From: Herbidospora sakaeratensis | GTDB lineage: Bacteria > Actinomycetota > Actinomycetes > Streptosporangiales > Streptosporangiaceae | DNA length: 64,000 nucleotides | Assembly (NCBI RefSeq): GCF_001570525.1 | Contig: NZ_BBXC01000012.1 | Span: 376,576-440,575 of the forward strand | Reading direction: 5' to 3' | Shown here: positions 24,399 through 33,060 of the stretch, one piece after another | How positions within the stretch are numbered: the stretch's first letter is position 1 | Layout of the letters: each line of letters opens with the position of its first letter | Program-made: the position numbers and the translations under genes | Notes under the pieces: generated by a model | What the model was told of the DNA's origin: nothing | The model's input: the letters and a program-made list of their open reading frames with translations, nothing else | Database searches by the model: none

Positions 24399-26081
24399 AT
24401 GCGCGCTCTTCCGGCCGGCGATCCCGGCCAACCAGACACGCGCGGGCCCGGCAGATACCTCTGGTGGATGGCTCGCGAACAGGGCCTGCCCATGTGGCTC
24501 GGCATCACCTACGCAATCCTGTGGTGGACCACCCAGGCCCTCATCCCGGCGGTGATCGGGTTCGGCGTCGACGCGCTGATCGGCAGGGACACCGGCGAGC
24601 TCGCGCGCTGGTCGGCGGTGCTCTTCGGGCTCGGCGCGGCGCAGGCCCTCACCGGCGTGCTGCGGCACCGCTGCGCCGTCTACACCTGGATCTCCTCCGC
24701 CTACACCACCGTCCAGCTGACCAGCCGCCAGGCCACCCGCCTCGGCGCGACCCTGCCCAAGCGCCTGTCGACCGGTGAGGTGGTGAGCGTCGGCAACTCC
24801 GACATCGCCCACATCGGCAACGCGATGGACATCATCCTGCGGGGCGCGGGCGCGGCCGTGGCCGTCGTCGTGGTGAGCGTCATCATGGTGTCGGCGTCGT
24901 TGCCGCTCGGCCTGCTCGTGGTGATCGGGGTGCCGCTGATGGCGCTGGCGATCAGCCCGCTGCTGCGGCCGCTGCACCGCAGGCAGCACGCCCATCGCGA
25001 CCTCCAGGGCGACCTCGCCACCCGGGCCGGCGACATCGTCGCGGGGCTGCGTGTGCTGCGCGGCATCGGCGGCGAGCAGGTGTTCGCCGACCGCTACCGG
25101 GCCGAGTCGCAGCGCACCCGCGCGGCGGGCGTGCGGGTCGCCTCGGTCGAGTCGCTGCTCGAAGGCGCGCAGGTGCTGCTGCCGGGTCTGCTGATCGCCT
25201 GCGTGACCTGGCTGGGCGCGCGCTTCGCGCTCGCGGGCGACCTGTCGGCGGGCGAGCTCGTCTCCTTCTACGGGTACGCCGTCTTCCTGATCGCCCCGCT
25301 GCGCACGCTCACCGAGGCCGCCGACAAGCTGACCAAGGGCGTCGTCGCGTCCAAGCGGGTCGTGCGCATCCTGTCGCTGGAGCCCGAGATCACCGGCGGC
25401 GCCGGCGCGGTCCGCCACGGCGACCTGCGTGACGAGGAGTCGGGGGTCGTGCTCCGCGAGGGATCGGTCACCGCGCTCGCCGCGGCCACGCCCGAGGAGG
25501 CGAGCGCCATCGCCGACCGCCTCGGCCGCTACTCCGACGGCCGGGTGACGCTCGGCGGCGTGCCGCTGGCCGACCTGTCCGTTGCGGCGGTGCGCGAGCA
25601 CATCCTGGTCGCCGACAACGCCGCCGCGCTGTTCGCCGGGGTGCTCCGCGAGGAGCTCGACGTCCGGGGCCGCGGCGACGTCGAGGCGGCCGTGCACGCC
25701 GCCTGCGCCGACGACATCGTCGACGCGCTGCCCGACGGCCTGGACACCCACGTGGCCGAGGCCGGGCGGGAGTTCTCCGGCGGCCAGCAGCAGCGGCTCC
25801 GGCTCGCGCGGGCGCTGACCGCCGACCCGGAGATCCTGATCCTGGTCGAGCCGACCAGCGCCGTCGACGCCCACACCGAGGCCCGCATCGCCGAACGCCT
25901 CGCCAAGGCCCGCGCCGGGCGGGCCACCCTGGTCGTCACCACGAGCCCGCTCGTGCTCGACCGGGCCGACCACGTCTTCTACGTGGAAGACGGCCGGACG
26001 GCCGCCGAGGGCACCCACCGCGAGCTGCTGACCGCCAGCACCGCCTACCGCGCCACCGTCACCCGAGGGGAGGACCGATGA
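24399..26081 (+). CDS. ABC exporter half-transporter with degenerate nucleotide site
   Basis: I chose the ATG at 24399 (MRALPAGDPGQPDTRGPGRYLWWM, the usual cytoplasmic opening of this class), giving 560 residues. Residues about 25-315 are a six-helix exporter membrane domain. The ATPase domain (about 340-560) is unusual. It lacks any Walker A GxxGxGKS; the position reads TALAAATPEEASAIADRL. The Walker B Asp is Val (ILILVEPTSAVD). The signature FSGGQQQRLRLARAL is intact. It can therefore bind ATP only in trans, completing the single active site with the partner gene, which starts inside its stop (ATGA). Confidence 0.9.
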   Translation: MRALPAGDPGQPDTRGPGRYLWWMAREQGLPMWLGITYAILWWTTQALIPAVIGFGVDALIGRDTGELARWSAVLFGLGAAQALTGVLRHRCAVYTWISSAYTTVQLTSRQATRLGATLPKRLSTGEVVSVGNSDIAHIGNAMDIILRGAGAAVAVVVVSVIMVSASLPLGLLVVIGVPLMALAISPLLRPLHRRQHAHRDLQGDLATRAGDIVAGLRVLRGIGGEQVFADRYRAESQRTRAAGVRVASVESLLEGAQVLLPGLLIACVTWLGARFALAGDLSAGELVSFYGYAVFLIAPLRTLTEAADKLTKGVVASKRVVRILSLEPEITGGAGAVRHGDLRDEESGVVLREGSVTALAAATPEEASAIADRLGRYSDGRVTLGGVPLADLSVAAVREHILVADNAAALFAGVLREELDVRGRGDVEAAVHAACADDIVDALPDGLDTHVAEAGREFSGGQQQRLRLARALTADPEILILVEPTSAVDAHTEARIAERLAKARAGRATLVVTTSPLVLDRADHVFYVEDGRTAAEGTHRELLTASTAYRATVTRGEDR

Positions 26082-27811
26082 GCCGCCAGATCCTGCCGGT
26101 CGCCGACAAGGCGCAGGTGCGCGCCTACGCCCGGCGTCTGATGGTCAAGTATCCGAAGCAGCTGTCGCTCGCGCTGGCCCTCCACGGACTGGCCGCGCTC
26201 ACCGGCCTGGCCGGCCCGGCCCTGCTGGGCGGTCTCGTGCAGGCGGTCGCCGACGGCGAGCACGACGCGAACGTCGACACGATCGCGCTGGCCATCGCCG
26301 GCTTCGTGATCGCCCAGGGCATCTTGACCCGGTTCGCCGTGTACGCGTCCTCGCGGCTCGGCGAGAAGGTACTCGCCGAGCTGCGCCAGGAGTTCGTCGA
26401 CCGAGTGCTCGCGCTGCCGCTCTCCACGGTCGAGCGGGCCGGGTCGGGCGACCTGATCACCCGGACCTCCCGCGACGTCGACTCGTTGTCGCGGACCGTC
26501 CGGCACGCCGTGCCGGAGATCCTGATCGCGCTGGTCACCGGCGTGTTCATGATCGGCGCGCTGTTCGTAATCGGCCCGCTGATGCTCTTGCCGTCGCTGC
26601 TGGCGGCGCCGCTGCTGTGGATCTCCACCCGGTGGTACCTGAACCGGTCGGGCCCCGCCTACCTGCGGGAGGGCGCGGCGTACGCCAACCTCACCGAGGG
26701 CCTCGCGCAGACCGTCGAGGGCGCCCGGACCGTCGAGGCCCTGGGCCTGGCCGACCGGCGGCGCGACCGGACCGACGACGACATCCGGGAGTCCTACGCC
26801 GCCGAGCGCTACTCGCTGAGCCTGCGGACCGTCTGGTTCCCGTCGGTCGAGATGGGCTACGTGATCCCGGTCGTCGCCACCCTGTTCATCGGCGGCCTGT
26901 TCTACACGCAGGGCTGGGTCACGCTGTTCCAGGTCACCGCGGGCACACTCTACGTCCAGCAGCTCGTCGACCCGCTCGACCGGTTGTTGTCGTGGATCGA
27001 CGAGCTCCAGGTCGGCAGCGCCTCGATGGCCCGACTCCTGGGCGTCGCCAACGTGCCCGACGACCGGGCCCCGTCCGGGGCGAGCCCCGACGGCGACGCG
27101 ATCAGGGCCGAGGACGTGCGGTACGCCTACCGCGAAGGACACGACGTCCTGCACGGCATCGACCTCGACGTGCGGCCGGGCGAACGGCTGGCCATGGTCG
27201 GGCCGTCGGGCGCCGGCAAGTCGACCCTCGGGCGGCTGCTGGCCGGCATCCACGGCCCCCGGACCGGCGCGGTCACCGTCGGCGGCGCGTCGCTGATCGA
27301 GCTGCCGCTCGGCGAGCTGCGCGGCCAGGTCGCCCTGGTCACGCAGGAACACCACGTGTTCAAGGGGACGCTGCGCGACAACGTCCTCATCGGCCGTCCC
27401 GAGGCCGATGACGACGCCGTGCGGCGGGCCCTGGAAGCCGTCGACGCCTGGGAGTGGGCCGAGAAGCTGGGCCTGGACGCCGAGGTCGGCTCGGGCGGCG
27501 TCAGCGTCTCACCGGCGCAGGCGCAGCAGCTCGCGCTGGCGCGGCTGGTGCTGGCCGACCCGCACACGCTGGTGCTCGACGAGGCGACCTCGCTGATCGA
27601 CCCCCGCCAGGCCCGCCACCTGGAGCGGTCGCTGGCGGCGGTCCTCGACGGGCGCACCGTGATCGCCATCGCGCACCGTCTCTACACGGCCCACGACGCC
27701 GACCGGGTGGCCGTCGTCGAGGACGGCCGGATCAGCGAACTCGGCTCTCACGAGGAACTGGTCGAGGCCGGCGGCCCCTACGCGGCCCTGTGGGAGAGCT
27801 GGCGGCGCTAA
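26078..27811 (+). CDS. ABC exporter half-transporter with functional ATPase motifs
   Basis: A 577-residue half-transporter: membrane domain (residues about 25-310) followed by an ATPase with canonical Walker A GPSGAGKSTLGRLLAG, Q-loop VTQEHHVFKGTLRDN and Walker B LVLDEATSLID with catalytic Glu and AHRLYTAHDAD H-loop. The signature, however, is VSVSPAQAQQLALARL instead of LSGGQ. This is complementary to the upstream gene, which has a good signature but no Walker A. The pair must work as an asymmetric heterodimer with one consensus site. The substrate is unknown. Its TAA overlaps the stop of the convergent S9 peptidase. Confidence 0.92.
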   Translation: MSRQILPVADKAQVRAYARRLMVKYPKQLSLALALHGLAALTGLAGPALLGGLVQAVADGEHDANVDTIALAIAGFVIAQGILTRFAVYASSRLGEKVLAELRQEFVDRVLALPLSTVERAGSGDLITRTSRDVDSLSRTVRHAVPEILIALVTGVFMIGALFVIGPLMLLPSLLAAPLLWISTRWYLNRSGPAYLREGAAYANLTEGLAQTVEGARTVEALGLADRRRDRTDDDIRESYAAERYSLSLRTVWFPSVEMGYVIPVVATLFIGGLFYTQGWVTLFQVTAGTLYVQQLVDPLDRLLSWIDELQVGSASMARLLGVANVPDDRAPSGASPDGDAIRAEDVRYAYREGHDVLHGIDLDVRPGERLAMVGPSGAGKSTLGRLLAGIHGPRTGAVTVGGASLIELPLGELRGQVALVTQEHHVFKGTLRDNVLIGRPEADDDAVRRALEAVDAWEWAEKLGLDAEVGSGGVSVSPAQAQQLALARLVLADPHTLVLDEATSLIDPRQARHLERSLAAVLDGRTVIAIAHRLYTAHDADRVAVVEDGRISELGSHEELVEAGGPYAALWESWRR

Positions 27812-29841
27812 GCGAGGGCTCGGCGGAGGAACTCCACCTGGAGCAGCAGGAGGTTCTCGGCCACGACCTCCTGCGGCGTCATGTGAGTGACGCCCGACAG
27901 CGGCAGCACGGTGTGCGGCCGCCCGGCGGCCAGCAGCGCCGACGACAACCGCAGCGTGTGGGCGGCCACCACGTTGTCGTCGGCCAGGCCGTGGATCAGC
28001 ATGAGCGGGCGCTCCAGCTTCTCGGCGTCGGCCGCCAGCAGCGAGGAGTGCTCGTAGTGGCCCTCCGACGGGTGGCCCAGATAACGCTCGGTGTACGCCG
28101 TGTCGTAGAGCCGCCAGTCGGTCACCGGCGCGCCCGCGATGGCGGCGTGGAACACGTCGGGCCGCCGCAGCACCGCCAGCGCCGCCAGGTAGCCGCCGAA
28201 CGACCAGCCCCGGATCGCGACCTTGGTCAGGTCGAGGTCGGGGTGGGGCATCGACTGGAGCACCTCGACCTGGTCGTCGAGCGTGATCGTGAAGTCGTGG
28301 TGCACCTCGCGCTCGAAGGCCGGGCCGCGGCCGGGCGTGCCGCGCCCGTCGGAGACGATGACCGCGAAGCCCTGCTCGGCCCACCACTGGGGCTCCAGGA
28401 ACATCCGGTGGGAGTGCAGCACCCGCTGGGCGTGCGGCCCGCCGTAGGGGTCCATCAGGACGGGCAGCTTGGCCGACCCCTCGACGTGCCACGACGGCAG
28501 CAGGACGGCCGTGGAGAGCTCGCGGGAGCCCGCCCGCGACAGGGAGACGCGCAGGTCGAGACCGGGCCTCTCGGCCACGCTGGCGATCGGCGCCGAGCTG
28601 CCGTCGAGCCGGATCACCCGCACCGACACGCCCTCGTGGTCGAGCGACTGCGCCACCACGACGGTCACGCCGCCGCTGCGGCGGCCGGTGAACACGCCCG
28701 CGTCGGTCGAGAGGGGGCTGAGGGTGCCCTGGGCGTAGGACCACAACTGGACCTGCGCCGGGTCGCCGCCGCTCGCGGTGAACAGCACGACGTTGTCGTC
28801 GACGTCGACCACGCTGCGGACCTGCAACGACGGCGGCGTCACGGGGTCGGCGCCGACGTACAGCCGCCGGCCGCCGTCGGCGTCGGCGACCCAGACCACC
28901 GCGCCGTCGGCGGTGTGCGCCGGGACGCCCGGAGCCGCCTCGACCCACGCGTCGTCGACGTCCTCCCTGATCAGGGTGGTGCCGCCGGTCGTCGGGTCGA
29001 CCGAGAGCAGGCGCAGCGACCGCTGGTCGCGGGCCAGCGTCACGATGAGCGGGCCGAAGGCGTCCCAGGAGGCGGTGACCAGGTATTCGTGCTCGAACGG
29101 CACCTCGGTGCGGATCCCGTCGAGCCCGACGATGTAGAGGTTGACCCGCGCGTTGGCGGTGCCGGCGGCCGGATAGGCGATGGCGACCGGGTCGTTGCCG
29201 GGGTTGGCGGGGTCGGCGATGTGCCAGATCTGCACCGGCGAGTCGTCGACCCGGGCGACCAGCAGCGCCGAGGCGTCGGGCGACCACCAGTAGCCGCGCA
29301 TCCGGTCGAGCTCCTCGGAGGCGATGAACTCGGCCAGGCCCCAGGTCGCGCCGTCTTCGCCGGCCACCTCGAAGTCGGAGCCGGTCTCCAGGTCCTGCAC
29401 GCGCAGGCGGCCGCCGCTGACGTAGGCGACCTTGCCGCCGTCGGGGGACAGGCGCGGGTCGATGACCCCTCCCGGGGTCTTCAGCCAGCGGATCTCGCCG
29501 GCCTCCCAGACGTACAGGGCGCCGGAAAGGGTGAAGACGATCCGGTGCCCCGCGTAGGAGAACCCGACCACGCCGCCGGCCGACTCGCGGGCGCGCTCAC
29601 GCCGGGCCCGCTCCTCCGGCGGCAGCTCCTCCTCGGCCGCGCCCAGGATCAGCGGGTCGACGAGCAGCCGCTCCTCGCCCGAGGCGACGTCGAGTTCCCA
29701 CAGGCAGGTCACGGGGTCGGTGCCCGACTTGGTCCGCTGGAAGATCACCTTGTCACCGGAGGGGGTGAGGGTGAATCCGCGCGGCACCCCGAGCGTGAAC
29801 CGGCGGGTCCGGGCATGCAGGCGAGGGAAGCTCTCAGTCAT
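27808..29841 (-). CDS. S9 family prolyl oligopeptidase / dipeptidyl aminopeptidase
   Basis: A 677-residue cytoplasmic protein without a signal peptide. The N-terminal 400 residues form a DPP-IV-like beta-propeller (repeated blocks such as [21 protein letters not shown] and [20 protein letters not shown]). The C-terminal alpha/beta-hydrolase has [11 protein letters not shown] with Ser547, the Asp in [13 protein letters not shown] and the His in SGVTHMTP. The [14 protein letters not shown] segment resembles the Glu-motif region that binds the free N-terminus in DPP-IV, so dipeptide release from N-termini is likely. Transcribed convergently to the ABC genes with stops overlapping. The start [15 protein letters not shown] fits the family. 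Confidence 0.9.
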   Translation of the reverse strand: MTESFPRLHARTRRFTLGVPRGFTLTPSGDKVIFQRTKSGTDPVTCLWELDVASGEERLLVDPLILGAAEEELPPEERARRERARESAGGVVGFSYAGHRIVFTLSGALYVWEAGEIRWLKTPGGVIDPRLSPDGGKVAYVSGGRLRVQDLETGSDFEVAGEDGATWGLAEFIASEELDRMRGYWWSPDASALLVARVDDSPVQIWHIADPANPGNDPVAIAYPAAGTANARVNLYIVGLDGIRTEVPFEHEYLVTASWDAFGPLIVTLARDQRSLRLLSVDPTTGGTTLIREDVDDAWVEAAPGVPAHTADGAVVWVADADGGRRLYVGADPVTPPSLQVRSVVDVDDNVVLFTASGGDPAQVQLWSYAQGTLSPLSTDAGVFTGRRSGGVTVVVAQSLDHEGVSVRVIRLDGSSAPIASVAERPGLDLRVSLSRAGSRELSTAVLLPSWHVEGSAKLPVLMDPYGGPHAQRVLHSHRMFLEPQWWAEQGFAVIVSDGRGTPGRGPAFEREVHHDFTITLDDQVEVLQSMPHPDLDLTKVAIRGWSFGGYLAALAVLRRPDVFHAAIAGAPVTDWRLYDTAYTERYLGHPSEGHYEHSSLLAADAEKLERPLMLIHGLADDNVVAAHTLRLSSALLAAGRPHTVLPLSGVTHMTPQEVVAENLLLLQVEFLRRALA

Positions 29842-29848
29842 AGCCCCT

Positions 29849-29854
29849 TATAGT
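29849..29854 (+). promoter_or_regulatory. Candidate -10 element of leaderless mshB transcript
   Basis: TATAGT ends six bases before the mshB ATG, and no ribosome-binding site is present. This spacing puts transcription start at the A of ATG, as in actinobacterial leaderless mRNAs. Confidence 0.55.
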
Positions 29855-29860
29855 GCCAGC

Positions 29861-30649
29861 ATGCCCGACCGACGCCTCCTCCTCGTGCACGCCCATCCCG
29901 ACGACGAGACGATCGGCACCGGCGCCACGATGGCCCGCTACGCCGCCGAGGGCGCCCACGTGACCCTCGTCACCTGCACCCGCGGCGAGGAGGGCGAGAT
30001 CATCCCCTCGACCCTGGCCCATCTGGGCCCCGACGACCTGGGCGCCTACCGCGGGCGGGAACTGGCGGCGGCCTGCCGGGCGCTCGGCGTCGACGACCAC
30101 CGTTTCCTCGGCTACCGCGACAGCGGCATGATCGGCGCGCCCTCGAACGACGACCCCCGCTGCTTCTGGCGGGCCGACGTCGACGAGGCCGCCGACCGGC
30201 TGCTGGCGATCATCGAGGAGGTGCGCCCCCAGGTGATCGTCACCTACGACGAGAACGGCCTCTACGGCCACCCCGACCACATCCAGGCCCACCGTGTGGC
30301 CTGGCGGGCGTTCGAGCGGGCCGGCACGGTCGCGAAGTTCTACCAGACCGCCCAGTTGCGCTCCGAGATGCTCGAAGCGGCGGCCCGGATGGAGATCTTC
30401 CGGCCAGAAGACGTCGACGCCCTCGGCTACGGCCGCGAGACGGTCACCACCTCGATCGACGCCCGCGCCTACCTCGATGCCAAACTCGACGCCCTGCGCG
30501 CCCACGGCACCCAGATCACCGTCGACGCCCCCCGCTTCGCGTTGTCGAACGGGGTCGGCCAGGAGGCCCGGGGCGTCGAACACTTCGTACGCAAAGCGGG
30601 ACCCACCGTAGCGGGTTGCGAGGACGACCTGTTCGCCGGCATCGGCTAG
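29861..30649 (+). CDS. mshB: Mycothiol biosynthesis deacetylase MshB
   Basis: A 262-residue protein starting [21 protein letters not shown]. The AHPDDE motif supplies zinc ligands and the catalytic Asp. The third zinc ligand is in [12 protein letters not shown]. It deacetylates GlcNAc-inositol to GlcN-inositol in mycothiol synthesis. The frame is open further upstream (29720), but that part overlaps the S9 gene antisense and has no initiation signal; a -10-like TATAGT six bases before this ATG supports leaderless translation. DUF6113 follows 9 bases later, a neighbour commonly seen beside mshB in actinomycetes. A mycothiol-conjugate amidase is the alternative, but length and neighbour favour MshB. 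Confidence 0.88.
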   Translation: MPDRRLLLVHAHPDDETIGTGATMARYAAEGAHVTLVTCTRGEEGEIIPSTLAHLGPDDLGAYRGRELAAACRALGVDDHRFLGYRDSGMIGAPSNDDPRCFWRADVDEAADRLLAIIEEVRPQVIVTYDENGLYGHPDHIQAHRVAWRAFERAGTVAKFYQTAQLRSEMLEAAARMEIFRPEDVDALGYGRETVTTSIDARAYLDAKLDALRAHGTQITVDAPRFALSNGVGQEARGVEHFVRKAGPTVAGCEDDLFAGIG

Positions 30650-30658
30650 CCTCGCCCC

Positions 30659-31102
30659 ATGATGGTGAACGCCGCTCCCGAGACCGCCGAACACGACGAC
30701 GGTCCGAGCGGCGCCGAGCCCGCCGTCACCGGCGCCGCCTACGGCGTGCTCCTCATGCTCGGCCTGGTCGTGGGGGTCGTCGGCGCCTTCGAGCACGAGT
30801 GGTACCTGTTCGGCACCCTCCCCATCGGGGGAGTGCTGGCGGTGCTGGTGCTGTTCGCGATCCCCTACACGATGGGCCGCCTGATGCGCACCCGCCTGGC
30901 CGCCGGGGTGGTGGCCGTCGGCTGGGTGATCCCCTCGATGATCCTGGCGGGCCCGCGCCCCGAGGGCGACCTGGCCATCGCCGCGACCCTGGGCGGATAC
31001 ATCTACCTCTACGGCGGTCTGGTGGCCGTCGCCCTGGCCGTCGTGCTCGTCCCGTCAACGGGAGGCTCCTGGCTGCTCAGGCAGAACATCCACATAAGGT
31101 AG
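30659..31102 (+). CDS. Four-helix membrane protein, DUF6113 type
   Basis: A 147-residue integral membrane protein. After a polar acidic N-terminus (about 25 residues) come four hydrophobic helices: GVLLMLGLVVGVVGAF, PIGGVLAVLVLFAIPYTMG, AAGVVAVGWVIPSMILAG and GGLVAVALAVVLVP. The C-terminus ends LLRQNIHIR. No catalytic residues are visible. It lies immediately after mshB with a 9-base gap and likely shares its transcript. Function unknown; the pairing with mshB suggests a link to thiol metabolism, but this is only genomic context. Confidence 0.78.
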   Translation: MMVNAAPETAEHDDGPSGAEPAVTGAAYGVLLMLGLVVGVVGAFEHEWYLFGTLPIGGVLAVLVLFAIPYTMGRLMRTRLAAGVVAVGWVIPSMILAGPRPEGDLAIAATLGGYIYLYGGLVAVALAVVLVPSTGGSWLLRQNIHIR

Positions 31103-31107
31103 CGAGC

Positions 31108-31596
31108 GTGCTCGCCGACAGGGATCTTTACCGGAAGGTGGCCGGTCGTTTCGCGACCGGGATCGTCATCGTCACGACCGTCGACCCGTCGGGCGCCGAC
31201 CACGCGATGACGGTCAACTCCTTCGCGTCGGTGTCGCTCGACCCCCTGCTGGCCCTGTTCTGCGCTGAGAAGATCGCCCGCTTCCACGACACGGTGGCCG
31301 GGGCGGGCGTGTGGGGCGTCTCGGTCCTCGGCGAGGACGACGAGGAGGTCTCGCGCTACCTGGCCAAACGCGGCCGCCCGCTGGAGGGCCAGCTGACCGG
31401 GTTCCCCCACCACCGGGGCACGCTGGGCGTCGCGCTGCTCGACCGCGCCATCGCCACCCTGGAGTGCCGGACCGTCGCCGTCCACGACGCGGGCGACCAC
31501 TCGATCGTCGTCGGCGGCGTCGAGGCCGTGGCGACCCCGCGCGACGCCGCGCCGCTGATCTACCACCGGGGGCACTACTCGTTCCTGGCCCAGTGA
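31108..31596 (+). CDS. Flavin reductase-domain protein (split barrel)
   Basis: The GTG at 31108 (VLADRDLYRKVAGRFATG) is chosen, giving 162 residues; the frame extends upstream, but only as a shadow of the DUF6113 gene. The sequence follows the FMN-binding split barrel of flavin reductases: FATGIVIVTTVDPSGADHAM, TVNSFASVSLDPLLALFCAE, WGVSVLGEDDEEVSRYLA, and a late DHSIVVGGVEA strand. It would reduce FMN or FAD with NAD(P)H, usually to supply a monooxygenase. No such partner is adjacent. Confidence 0.86.
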   Translation: MLADRDLYRKVAGRFATGIVIVTTVDPSGADHAMTVNSFASVSLDPLLALFCAEKIARFHDTVAGAGVWGVSVLGEDDEEVSRYLAKRGRPLEGQLTGFPHHRGTLGVALLDRAIATLECRTVAVHDAGDHSIVVGGVEAVATPRDAAPLIYHRGHYSFLAQ

Positions 31597-31611
31597 GCGC
31601 ATGATGTGCTG

Positions 31612-32046
31612 ATGGGGCCGTACTTCCGCTTCCGCCGCGCCGTCAACTGGATCAACCTCTCGACCCCGCTGGGCCTGCTGATCGCCCGCATCGGCGGGGC
31701 GACCCTGCACCAGGGCGAGCTCGGTCTGCTCTACGCCCACGGCTACCGCCTGTCGTTCCCGATCGCCGGGGCCTTCACGGTCGGGAACGTGGTCCTCACC
31801 AAGCACCCCCACGGCTACCTGACCGGCCGGCTCCTGTTGCACGAATCCCGCCACGCCAGCCAGTACGCCGCCTGCGTCGGCCTGCCGATGCTCCCGCTCT
31901 ACGTGGTGTCGGTGCTGGTGTCGGTGCTGACGTGCGGGAACCCGGCGACGTACAACCCGTTCGAGCGCCTGGCCGACCTCGACGACGGCGGCTACGCGAG
32001 GGTGCCCCCGTGGTGGCGCCGGCGCGGCCGATCACGCGGCGACTGA
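31612..32046 (+). CDS. Small HExxH-motif protein of unknown function
   Basis: A 144-residue protein beginning MGPYFRFRRAVNWINLSTPLG (a GTG two codons earlier is possible). It carries LLLHESRHASQYAAC, an HExxH zinc-peptidase-like motif at about residue 77, followed by a hydrophobic segment MLPLYVVSVLVSVLTCG and NPATYNPFERLA. This looks like a minimal metallopeptidase-type fold with one membrane-associated helix. I cannot name the family. It ends back to back with the VapC remnant on the other strand, with stops touching. Confidence 0.65.
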   Translation: MGPYFRFRRAVNWINLSTPLGLLIARIGGATLHQGELGLLYAHGYRLSFPIAGAFTVGNVVLTKHPHGYLTGRLLLHESRHASQYAACVGLPMLPLYVVSVLVSVLTCGNPATYNPFERLADLDDGGYARVPPWWRRRGRSRGD

Positions 32047-32361
32047 TCAGCTGAACAGCAGGACCCGGGCTCCGTGGTCGCCGCCCTTCTGAACCAGCTT
32101 GGCATCGCAGGTGACCAGCGGCAGTTCGAGCGCCTCGGCCAGCACGATGTGGGCGGCGTCATAGGGGGTGAAGTTGTGGCGCAGTTCCCAGATCCGGTCG
32201 ATGAACCCCGACACCGGTTGCAGATGGATCCACGTCTCCGCGTAGAGCTGCCTGCTCTCTTCGGCGGTCGCCGGGTCGAGCCTGCCGCCCAGCACCAGCC
32301 CGCGCAGGACGGAGGTGAACTCCAGCTCCAGCAGGTGGGGTGCGTGCAGGTCGCCGGATTC
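32047..32361 (-). pseudogene. VapC-like PIN toxin remnant, N-terminus missing
   Basis: The last 104 codons before the TGA at 32047 read as a PIN-domain toxin: HAPHLLELEFTSVLRGLVLG with the conserved Glu, then NFTPYDAAHIVLAEALELP and LVTCDAKL with two further acidic metal ligands. The first 30-40 residues of a VapC, including the first catalytic Asp, are absent. The frame runs directly into the stop codon of the CysRS-like gene at 32361, and further upstream it is nonsense antisense to that gene's own frame. No start codon or VapB antitoxin is next to it. It appears to be a decayed toxin-antitoxin locus truncated at 32361. Confidence 0.75.
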
Positions 32362-33050
32362 TAGCGGCCGATCTCGATCGAGAGGTCGAGGGCCAGGATG
32401 TGGTCGGCGTGCAGGAAGGTCTCGAACTTCGAGCCCGGGGCCACCTCGCCGTCGTCCTCCAGGTCGCGGAGGACACGCAGCGCCCCCGGCGTGTCGAGGT
32501 CGTCGGCGAACGCCTCGGTCAGGGCGTCGGCCCGGTCTTTCGCGATCGGGAGACTGGGCTGTTCGGCCCACTCGGCCACCTTCCGCCGCCAGCGGCCGAC
32601 GGTGTCGGCGGCCTCGCGGAGGGCGTCGGCGGTGATGGTCGCCGCGTCGCGGTAGCGGTGCTCCATGAGCGCCAGGCGCAGCGCCAGCGGGTCGGCGGGC
32701 GGCGGCGCGTCGAGGGTGGCGGCGCTCCGGGCGCGGTGCCGGACGACCCCGTCGTCGACCGTCTCGTCGCCGTCGCCGAGGTAGAGGTCGACGCGGCCGC
32801 CCAGGAGGCGCAGCGCGCCCGCCATCCCGTCGGGGACGTGCTCGGCCGGGCGCACGTTCAGCGGCGTCAGGTCGCCGCCGAGGCTCCGGCAGGCGAGCAC
32901 TCTGACGCCCGACCGTTCGAGCACCCGCCGGATCAGGTCGGCGTGGACCTGCCCCGGCAGGCCGGCGGAGGTGTAGGCGCGCAGCGCGCGTGAGCCGGGG
33001 GGCAGGAGCGGCTCCACGAGCCGGTGACGGGTGTCATAGAGCCGCAACAT
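32361..33050 (-). CDS. Degenerate CysRS/MshC-like protein
   Basis: A 229-residue protein starting MLRLYDTRHRLVEPLLPPG, the opening of cysteinyl-tRNA synthetases and MshC. Normally a Cys-containing YVCGPT and HIGH follow; here the equivalent reads LRAYTSAGLPGQVHADLIRR, with neither the zinc Cys nor HIGH. Most of the catalytic domain, including KMSKS, is missing. From about residue 110 (DPLALRLALMEHRYRDAATI) a helical DALR-like region is retained. It cannot be an active aminoacyl-tRNA synthetase. It may be a binding protein or a conserved relic. The stop abuts the VapC remnant. Confidence 0.68.
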   Translation of the reverse strand: MLRLYDTRHRLVEPLLPPGSRALRAYTSAGLPGQVHADLIRRVLERSGVRVLACRSLGGDLTPLNVRPAEHVPDGMAGALRLLGGRVDLYLGDGDETVDDGVVRHRARSAATLDAPPPADPLALRLALMEHRYRDAATITADALREAADTVGRWRRKVAEWAEQPSLPIAKDRADALTEAFADDLDTPGALRVLRDLEDDGEVAPGSKFETFLHADHILALDLSIEIGR

Positions 33051-33060
33051 GCGTCCGACA

